From Sipunculus nudus (taxonomy: Eukaryota; Annelida; Sipuncula; Golfingiida; Sipunculidae), in the NCBI GenBank assembly GCA_026874595.1, contig CM049308.1, forward strand, positions 73,752,624 to 73,816,623: a stretch of 64,000 nucleotides of DNA, in the 5' to 3' direction. The position numbers were made by a program, and so were the translations under genes. Shown here piece after piece: positions 55,008 to 64,000 of the stretch. Within the stretch, counting starts at the first letter, position 1; each line of letters opens with the position of its first letter. The notes below the pieces were generated by a model that worked only from the letters and a program-made list of their open reading frames with translations, was not told the DNA's origin and ran no database searches.

Positions 55008-55342
55008 ACGTTCATTGATGTGGACTTAGAATAATTCAAGTGGTTTCTATGTTCGTGGAGTTTGTTTTGTAATTTTGACAAATTAGGGTATAATTAAATA
55101 TAATTGTTATTTGGTGGAGGTCATTTATGTTAAAGCTTCGCTAAATAAGTAATATCAGTCCATGTGTGGTTAACCTGTCTTCCTTTCAAAGGATCTGACT
55201 CCAGGTGAAAACAGCAAACTTAATGCGTTTATGAACCCTGAAAATTTAAACCTCTGAGTTATTCTGAGTCCAGTTTTGTTCAATCATTATATGGATTTAT
55301 ATGATACCATGTGTTTTCACTCTGTTACTACATGTTTCTTCT

Positions 55343-55346
<4 letters not shown>

Positions 55347-55385
<39 letters not shown>
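55347..55385. repeat. (CT)n microsatellite ending in CAG (copy 2)
   Basis: A CT run that, as in copy 1, ends in CCAG and resembles a splice acceptor. Confidence 0.9.
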
Positions 55386-55388
<3 letters not shown>

Positions 55389-55559
55389 GAAAGATGGAAG
55401 AATAGAGTAAATAAAGTGAAGAGAAAATGTAGAGTATTTACAGCGTATATAACATTAAATGGAACTAAAAAGGAATAAAAAATACATTAAAAAATAGATA
55501 TGAAGATATATACATTAGATACATTAGTTATATAAACAGACAGAATTCAATACACACGA

Positions 55560-58500
55560 TTGTTAGATTAGATAGTAGATAGGGAAATTAGATTAGGTAG
55601 ATTAAACAGGCAATATGGTAGGTAGCTAGATCAAGGAAGGTGATAAGGTAGATAGATTAAACATATTAGACAGTTGGACAAGGCAGCCAGAAAAGACAGG
55701 TTGGTCTGACAGGATGATGTAGATTAGACAGGTAGATCAAACAGATAGATGAGGAAACTCGATCAGACACTTTAGTCGGACAGATAGATCAGTTAAGCAG
55801 ATTAGACAGGTTGGTCAGGCAGGTGGATGAGGTAGTTAGGTAGATCAGACAGATGGATGAGATAGTGAGATAAGACAGGTAGATCAGACAGATGGATGAG
55901 ATAGTGAGATTAGACAGGTAGATCAGACAGGTGGATGAGGTAGTTAGACAGGTAGATCAGACAGATGGATGAGGTAGCTAGGTAAGACAGGTAAATCAGA
56001 CAGATTTATGAGGTAGTGAGATTAGACAGGTAGATCAGACAGATTTATGAGGAAGGTAGATTAGACAAGTAGATCAGATAGATTGATGAGCTGGTGAGAT
56101 TAGACAGGCAGATCAGACAGAAGGATGAGGTAGTTAGACAGGTAGATCAGACAGATGGATGAGGTAGTGAGATTAGACAGGTAGATCAGACAGATGGATG
56201 AGGTAGTTAGACAGGTAGTTCAGACACATGGATGAGATAGAAAGACAGGTAGATCAGACAGATAGATGAGGTAGATAGATTAGACAGGTAGATCAGACAG
56301 ATGGATGAGGTAGTGAGACAGGTAGAGCAGACAGATTTAAGAGGTAGTGAGATTAGTTAGGTAGATCAGACAGATGGATGAGATAGTGAGATTAGACAGG
56401 TAGATCAGACAGGTGGATGAGGTAGTAAGACAGGTAGATCAGACAAATGGATGAGTTAGCTAGGTAAGACAGGTAAATAATACAGATTTATGAGGTAGTA
56501 AGATTAGACAGGTAGATCAGACAGATTTATGAGGTAGATAGATTAGACAAGTAGATCAGACAGATGGATGAGCTAGTGAGATTAGACAGGTAGATTAGAC
56601 AGATGGATGAGGTAGTTAGACGGGTAGATCAGACAGGTGGATGAGGTAGTTAGACAGGTAGATCAGACAGATGGATGAGGTAGCTAGGTAAGACAGGTAA
56701 ATCAGACAGATTTATGAGGTAGTGAGATTAGACAGGTAGATCAGACAGATTTATGAGGAAGGTAGATTAGACAAGTAGATCAGATAGATGGATGAGCTGG
56801 TGAGATTAGACAGGCAGATCAGACAGAAGGATGAGGTAGTTAGACAGGTAGATCAGACAGATGGATGAGGTAGTGAGATTAGACAGGTAGATCAGACAGA
56901 TGGATGAGGTAGTTAGACAGGTAGTTCAGACACATGGATGAGATAGAAAGACAGGTAGATCAGACAGATAGATGAGGTAGATAGATTAGACAGGTAGATC
57001 AGACAGATGGATGAGGTAGTGAGACAGGTAGAGCAGACAGATTTAAGAGGTAGTGAGATTAGTTAGGTAGATCAGACAGATGGATGAGATAGTGAGATAA
57101 GACAGGTAGATCAGACAGGTGGATGAGGTAGTAAGACAGGTAGATCAGACAAATGGATGAGTTAGCTAGGTAAGACAGGTAAATAATACAGATTTATGAG
57201 GTAGTAAGATTAGACAGGTAGATCAGACAGATTTATGAGGTAGATAGATTAGACAAGTAGATCAGACAGATGGATGAGCTAGTGAGATTAGACAGGTAGA
57301 TTAGACAGATGGATGAGGTAGTTAGACGGGTAGATCAGACAAATGGATGAGATAGTTAGACAGGTAGTTCAGACAGATGGATGAGATAGAAAGACAGGTA
57401 GATTAGACAGATGGATGAGGTAGTTAGACGGGTAGATCAGACAAATGGATGAGGTAGTTAGACAGGTAGTTCAGACAGATGGATGAGATAGAAAGACAGG
57501 TAGATAAGACAGATGGATGAGGTAGTTAGACGGGTAGATCAGACAAATGGATGAGGTAGTTAGACAGGCAGTTCAGACAGATGGATGAGGTAGTGAGATT
57601 AGACAGGTAGATTAGACAGATGGATGAGGTAGTTAGACAGGTAGTTCAGACGGATGGATGAGATAGAAAGACAGGTAGATCAGACAGATAGATGAGGTAG
57701 ATAGATTAGACAGGTAGAGCAGACAGATGGGTGAGGTAGTGAGACAGGTAGAGCAGGCAGATTTAAAAGGTAGTGAGATTAGACAGGTAGATCAGACAGA
57801 TGGATGAGCTAGTGAGATAAGACAGGTAGATCAGACAGATGGATGAGGTAGTTACAGGTAGATAAGACAGATGGATGAGGTAGTGAGATTAGACAGGTAG
57901 ATCAGACAGATGGATGAGGTAGTTAGACAGGTAGTTCAGACACATGGATGAGATAGAAAGACAGGTAGATCAGACAGATAGATGAGGTAGATAGATTAGA
58001 CAGGTAGTACAGACAGATGGATGAGGTAGTGAGACAGGTAGAGCAGACAGATTTAAGAGGTAGTGAGATTAGTTAGGTAGATCAGACAGATGGATGAGAT
58101 AGTGAGATTAGACAGGTAGATCAGACAGGTGGATGAGGTAGTAAGACAGGTAGATCAGACAAATGGATGAGCTAGCTAGGTAAGACAGGTAAATAATACA
58201 GATTTATGAGGTAGTAAGATTAGACAGGTAGATCAGACAGATTTATGAGGTAGATAGATTAGACAAGTAGATCAGACAGATGGATGAGCTAGTGAGATTA
58301 GACAGGTAGATTAGACAGATGGATGAGGTAGTTAGACGGGTAGATCAGACAAATGGATGAGATAGTTAGACAGGTAGTTCAGACAGATGGATGAGATAGA
58401 AAGACAGGTAGATTAGACAGATGGATGAGGTAGTTAGACGGGTAGATCAGACAAATGGATGAGGTAGTTAGACAGGTAGTTCAGACAGATGGATGAGATA

Positions 58501-59228
58501 GAAAGACAGGTAGATTAGACAGATGGATGAGGTAGTTAGACAGGTAGATCAGACAAATGGATGAGGTAGTTAGACAGGTAGTTCAGACAGATGGATGAGG
58601 TAGTGAGATTAGACAGGTAGATTAGACAAATGAATGAGGTAGTTAGACAGGTAGTTCAGACAGATGGATGAGATAGAAAGACAGGTAGATCAGACAGATA
58701 GATGAGGTAGATAGATTAGACAGGTAGAGCAGACAGATGGGTGAGGTAGTGAGACAGGTAGAGCAGGCAGATTTAAAAGGTAGTGAGATTAGACAGGTAG
58801 ATCAGACAGATGGATGAGCTAGTGAGATTAGACAGGTAGATCAGACAGATGGATGAGGTAGTTACAGGTAGATAAGACAGATAGATTAGGTACAGCTAGA
58901 TCAGACATGTTGGTCTAACAGATTTATGAGGTAGTTAGATTAAACAGGTAGATCAGACAGATGGACGAGGTAGCTAGGTTAGACAGGTTGGTCAGACAGA
59001 TAGATAAGTAGGTAGATTTCCTAAGTTGATTAGAAAGGTAGATATAGATAGACATATCAGATAGAGGGATAAGATAGGTAGGTAATGTATGTAGGTAGTT
59101 TATGTTTGTAGGCAGATTACACAGGTAAGCTAGGTAGATTAGGTAGGCTAGCTAGGTTGGAGAGGTAAGTTAGTTAGATGGGTAGATCAGGTAGGTAGGA
59201 AGGTAGGTAGGCCTAGATTAGATAGATC
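55560..59228. repeat. TAGA/CAGA minisatellite with higher-order repeats (copy 2)
   Basis: The 34/39-bp units are those of copy 1, but the array is about 3.67 kb against 1.72 kb. A higher-order repeat of 706 bp is visible: the segment starting GATCAGACAGGTGG at 55921 recurs at 56627, and CAGACACATG at 56221 recurs at 56927 and, in a third related block, at 57937. A ~100-bp sub-repeat (AGACGGGTAGATCAGACAAA) repeats around 57.32-57.55 and 58.33-58.56 kb. Confidence 0.95.
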
Positions 59229-61000
59229 TATTTACTCTGCCTGTCTATCACCTTTTCTACTCTCGCTCTCTCTATCTCTACTTAAGTGACCTGCCCATCT
59301 ATCTACTTATTTAACCCTCTTGTCTGTTGATTGGTGCATTCATGTAAATCCTAGCATTTTAAAATTATTTTGTTTATTTAGGCCATACATAAAAAATTAC
59401 TGTTCCACTGATTTGCCCCTCCAATTTTACATTGATCATTTTTTTGGGGGAACAGAAGACCAGGTTAATTGAAGACCAGATTAATGCTAATTTGTGCTAT
59501 GGTTCACATTTAAACAAATGGGACTAAATTTCGAGTTGATCATTTACACTTTTTAGAGCACTGAAGTAAACTTTTGTATTTTCTTGGCAAGCTGGAAAAA
59601 TTCCACCTATTGTGTCTTGACAGTGAAGTTAAACCAAAACAAATTTTGCTCTCTTGTACCATAGTTTTTGTTCTCAGAGTCAGTAGAACAGTAAATTTGT
59701 CTGTGTGGCCTTAAAAGGTTTTTTTTTAAATAATTATTAGTTTGGTGTTTTTTAAGATAACACATCTTTTATCAAACAGCTGTTGAACTTGCTAAAAATG
59801 ACCAGACTACTTTCCTCCTTAATATAACCTGATAACTACAGAGAACTGAGACACAAGAAAAATATAAATTTTGTAATGTTAACCCTATTGTAAACCCCCC
59901 CCCCCCCACATTTTTGCAATCATAAATGCCAATATTTATTATTACCAAAACTATTTTATGTTTGACATTATATAATCTTATTGTAAAGCTGTAACAGAGC
60001 CAAGATTATAAAGTTGATCTAGGAAATTCATTTTAAGGAAATTTATTCTAAAGCTATCATATATAGTTATATAGATATAAGTACAGCTTGCCGATAGCAA
60101 ACATAAGATTTTATTCCCTATTGGTGCACCTATTTTTTAACAATTAAACAGGATTCTTTCTATTAATTACGCCAAATACTTAAGTATTTGAAGGTCACAA
60201 GCCCTTATCACAAGTAGGAGTGGTAGAAAATATCCTGTTTACAAAAATATGTTCTGTTCATATTGCAAGTTCATATGTCTTCATGCTTATCTATTGATGT
60301 ATCTGTCTGATTATAGATATACAGATGATTTCTGTCTAATTCTTCACCTGTCTGGGTTCTCTTAAAGACAATGTTTACATATAATGTAAAACTTATTTGG
60401 GAATGAACAAATTATTTAAACATTAAAATATCATTTTTGATAAATATAATTTAAACTTTTAAACTCTAGAAGAGATGTAACATTTTTATATGAATGTGAA
60501 TAGAACCAAAAGCATGAACTTAAAGCATGTATAACATTAACTTTTCAAAACACTGTAATCTCCCTCAGTAGAAAATGTGTTACTATTTTTCAAATTTTTT
60601 TTCAGTAAAATAAAACTTTAAATAATCCTGTTACTTTATTCTCTGCGACTTTCCGATGATCTATCTAATATTTATCTTTAACAATTTTCATAATGCTGTT
60701 CTGTTCTTTTTTGTTCAGTTTTCCATACAGCTGTTCAGTTAATATAGTGAATATATATCTATAAGTATGTCCTCCCACATATAATTTGTTCTGTCCTTAG
60801 CTTTATCACTCTGCACTTATGTATGCTTATTTGATAACCAGTTTTACATTTATTTTAGTCCTGATGGTTTTCATAGTTTAATGGGGAGTTCAGACAGACT
60901 AGGATCTGATAGCATCACTTAATAAATGTAAAATTTAATGAAAAAGTTACAAATAGTAAGGTTGCACATGCTGGGACATATTACAAAAGCATCAGTTTGC
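59229..61000. other. Unique AT-rich part of the duplication (copy 2)
   Basis: Matches 27311-28980 of copy 1. A poly-C run at 59895-59909 replaces an A run of copy 1, and about 90 bp near 60460-60550 is absent from copy 1. No gene is recognised. Confidence 0.5.
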
Positions 61001-61929
61001 TGAGCATCATGACCCATAGGTCACTTGTTTTTTTTAGCTCAGCTGACTGAAAGTCATTCGAGTTATAGCGATCACTCTTTGTCCGTCGTCGTATGTCCAT
61101 TAACCAGGCACAAATGGTAACCAGTGGTACTGGAGTCTTCTAACCTTACATCTAGGGAGGTCCATGAAAAATCTTCTGTGAAACCTGAAAATAGGTCTCT
61201 GTTACCCATAACCTCTGAGCTATGGGGCTCCAAAGTACCCCCCTAGAATAATGGAAAATTTGATACAAAAGCTCCAGTATCAGTATAACTAATGCATTTA
61301 TCATCATAATTTTTTGCAGGCATATTGACCATGAAGTGTTTCATCAGTTCCTGCAGACTTGTGGCCCACCTGGATTTTCCAAATTTTAACGAATTTTTTT
61401 CTCTATTTTTGAGTCTTTAATGGTGCAGTTGTCAGTTAACCAGGCACAAATTGTAACCACTGGACCTAGAATCTTCTTACTTTACAACCAGGGAGGTCCA
61501 TGAAAAATCTCCTTGCACACCTGAAATTAGGCCTTTGTTATCAATATCCTCTGAGCTATAGGGCTCAGAATAACCTCCCAGAATAATTAAAATTTTATAA
61601 ATAAGCTCCAGTATCTGAACAACTAAAGCATGGATCAGCATAACTCTTTGCATGCATATTAATCATGGAGTGTTTCTTCAATTCCTGCAGACTTGTGGCA
61701 CCATCTGGATTTTTCCAAAATTTTACCCATTTTTAAATTTATTTAGACCTTAAAATAGGTGGTCATCTGTTAACAGGGCACAGATCATATTCATTGATCA
61801 ATGGACCTAGAATCTTCTTACTTGACATCCCTGTAAAGAGGTCCATGAAAAATCTCGGAAACCTGAAATTAGGTCTCTGTTACCCATATCCTCTAAGCTA
61901 TGGGGCTCATAAGTTGCTACCTGAATAAT
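61001..61929 (+). repeat. Family A repeat, copy 2 of the duplication
   Basis: The same right-end/left-end junction as at 29001-29040, hairpin from 61036, then CAGGCACAAAT-type markers. Interrupted by element B at 61930, at the same site as in copy 1, so that insertion predates the duplication. Confidence 0.75.
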
Positions 61930-64000
61930 AACAAGGCCTACAGGCCTAATGCAAACCTGTGCAATGAGATTACACCAGGTATAATGCTTCAATGCTGGAC
62001 CATTACTTTTCAAGAACATTGTGTAACATGTATATGAACAATGCAAGTACTAAACACTTAGAACAAGAAACAATTAAACAAACATCACTGCTGAAATTCT
62101 GGCATGGGTGCACACAACACAAAAACTAGAATACGAGTAGTCAACAAGCGACTACGTGTATCCGCCAAAATCAGAGAGGGACGGGTGAAGTGAAGCATGG
62201 ATTGAGTGGCAAGGGGAAATAGAGTGAGGTGTGTTGCATAATAGCCTGGATGTCTGCAGCTGAAATGTGTATGTAGGTTGCGCCACCTATCATAAAATCC
62301 AGAAAAGCTATCCAAGTTGTATACATATGCAAAAGTTTAGGCAGATAAATTCAAACCGCTACTTGAATATGAGTGATTTTATCCCACAGCAGACAAACAG
62401 AAGGACGCTGTGCAAAAATGGTTGCAGGTGGCGCCACAAATTTTGTGTATGATTAAGAGCTATGTGAGATCTATATACATGCAAAATTTCAGGGGGATAT
62501 GTCAAATCAGTCCTGAGATATAAGCCTGTAGGTCTTCAGCATATACACAAATGTAGGTGGCGCCACCTGCCACAAAATCAAGAAAACTATCCAAGATGTA
62601 TAAACCTGCAAAATTTTAGGCAGATATGTCAAACCACTGCCAAGATATAAGTGATTTTATCCCACGGCAAACAAACAGATGGACGCTGTGCAAAAATGGT
62701 TGCAGGTGGCACCACCAGTTTTGCGTATGATAAAGAGCTCTGTGAGATCTATTAACATGCAAAATTTTTGCCCAATCGGTCAAATGGTTACTGAGATATG
62801 AGCTTGGATTTCTGCAGCATAAATGTGAATGTAGGTGTTGCCACCTGTCATAAAATCAAGAAAGCTATCCAAGATGTATAAACCTGCAAAATTTTAGGCA
62901 AATATGTCAAACCACTGCCAAGATATGTGATTTTATCCCACGGCAAACAAACAGACGGACGCTGTGCAAAAATGGTTGCAGGTGGCGCCAGCAGTTTTGC
63001 TTATGATAAAGAGCTATGGGAGATCTATTAACATGCAAAATTTTTGCCCAATTGGTCAAAGGGTTTGAGAGATATGAGCTTGGATTTCTGCAGCATAAAT
63101 GTGAATGTAGGTGTTGCCACCTGTCATAAAATCAAGAAAGCTATCCAAGATGTATAAACCTGCAAAATTTTAGGCAAATATGTCAAACCACTGCCAAGAT
63201 ATAAGTGATTTTATCCCACAGCAAACAAACAGACCGACGCTGTGCAAAAATGGTTGCAGGTGGCGCCAGCAGTTTTGCTTATGATAAAGAGCTATGGGAG
63301 ATCTATTAACATGCAAAATTTTTGCCCAATTGGTCAAAGGGTTTGAGAGATATGAGCTTGGATTTCTGCAGCATAAATGTGAATGTAGGTGTTGCCACCT
63401 GTCATAAAATCAAGAAAGCTGTCAAGGATGTATACACATGCAAAATTTCAGGTAGATAAGTCCAACCAATGCAGAGATATGAGTGATTTTATCCCAAAGC
63501 AAGTGAACAGATGGACGCTGTGCAAAAATGGTTGCAGGTGGCGCTACCTTTTTTAGTGTATGTTATAAAGCTATCCAAGGGGTACATTTGTACATAATTT
63601 TTAGCCTGATCAGTCAAACGGTTCCCGAGATATGTGGGTTAATGTTTGGAAACAGATGCACAAATGGACGCTGGGCAGAGAGGAAAGGTCAGAGGTCAAC
63701 CAAAAATGAGGGCGCAGCAGTTCACATGTGTCCCTATCATAATTCCGAATTTAAAAAAATTCTGCCCAGTGCTTACGGAGGAGTTCTCAGGAAACCTATG
63801 CGGCAGTGGCGGTCCACCAAACTCTGTTTTGGCGGATACAATGATTGTAGCTGGCACCACCAGTCTTGTATACAATGAAGAGATATATACATATGCCCAA
63901 TGTCAGATTAATATGTCAAACCCCTCCTGTGAAATAAGCAGGGTCATTCACTGTGCAAATATTATTGTACGTGGCGCCACAAGTCTTGTACACTAAAAAG
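61930..64000 (+). mobile_element. Element B, left part (copy 2, runs off the window)
   Basis: It starts AACAAGGCCTACAGGCCTAA and continues with the GGTGGCGCCACC array. One ~280-bp double unit has been gained relative to copy 1: GGTGGCGCCAGCAGTTTTGC occurs at about 62980 and again at about 63260. Confidence 0.7.

Larger units (their letters stand above)
49739..64000 (+). repeat. Segmental duplication, copy 2
   Basis: The block matches 19687-31760 and is still matching at the window end. It starts within a base or two of the end of inverted element B, while copy 1 has unrelated sequence to its left. Being between CEBPZ exon 47019-47185 and the undetected 5' exons, it would lie in a CEBPZ intron longer than 16.8 kb. 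Confidence 0.95.

Overview
The window is eukaryotic, AT-rich, intron-bearing DNA built largely from nested short repeats. The repeat style suggests a marine bivalve mollusc: elements with terminal hairpins and 140-335 bp internal tandem units, a recurring GGTGGCGCCACC palindrome, AAGGTCA-rich repeats, and a tRNA-derived SINE head. Species cannot be fixed from the sequence alone. Most long open frames are fortuitous; coding DNA was found by joining exons across splice sites.

Layout. 1-7292: repeats in the last introns of a plus-strand gene, with a 308-bp Harbinger-type MITE at 4742-5049. 7293-8932: the last two coding exons of that gene, a proline-rich protein ending in an acidic tail, then a long 3' UTR or intergenic stretch to about 14.46 kb. 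14.46-16.6 kb: a nuclear-receptor half-site repeat and a CpG-rich inverted-repeat element. 16.67-17.7 kb: a small secreted protein gene (minus strand) with two six-cysteine VWC/pacifastin-like repeats. 19.69-31.76 kb: copy 1 of a segmental duplication carrying an unrecognised two-exon gene, a large TAGA/CAGA minisatellite and the start of a hairpin/tandem-repeat element. 35.15-47.19 kb: eight 3' exons of CEBPZ (NOC1/Mak21 family) on the minus strand, with introns full of repeats. 47.41-49.46 kb: a nearly perfect 1,028-bp tandem duplication. 49.74-64.0 kb: copy 2 of the segmental duplication, lying upstream of the last visible CEBPZ exon, so within a CEBPZ intron if the assembly is right.

Main observations. 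(1) The CEBPZ intron starting at 40952 opens with 32 copies of a 22-bp unit that reproduces the exon's own 5' splice site. (2) The duplicated gene encodes a 272-aa protein in both copies; its 781-bp second exon has no indels and an excess of silent differences, so it is probably a real protein. It has a basic N-terminal half, a Ser/acidic middle and two C-terminal amphipathic helices that fit the PKA-anchoring (AKAP) spacing. (3) Its promoter carries a full CRE, further CRE half-sites around an RFX X-box-like motif, and a DR1 element, all kept in both copies. Together these suggest a cAMP-linked gene, which is inference.

Limits: exon joins rest on reading frame, phase and splice consensus read by eye. 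No alignment, RNA or database evidence was available, and repeat boundaries are approximate unless a terminus is stated.
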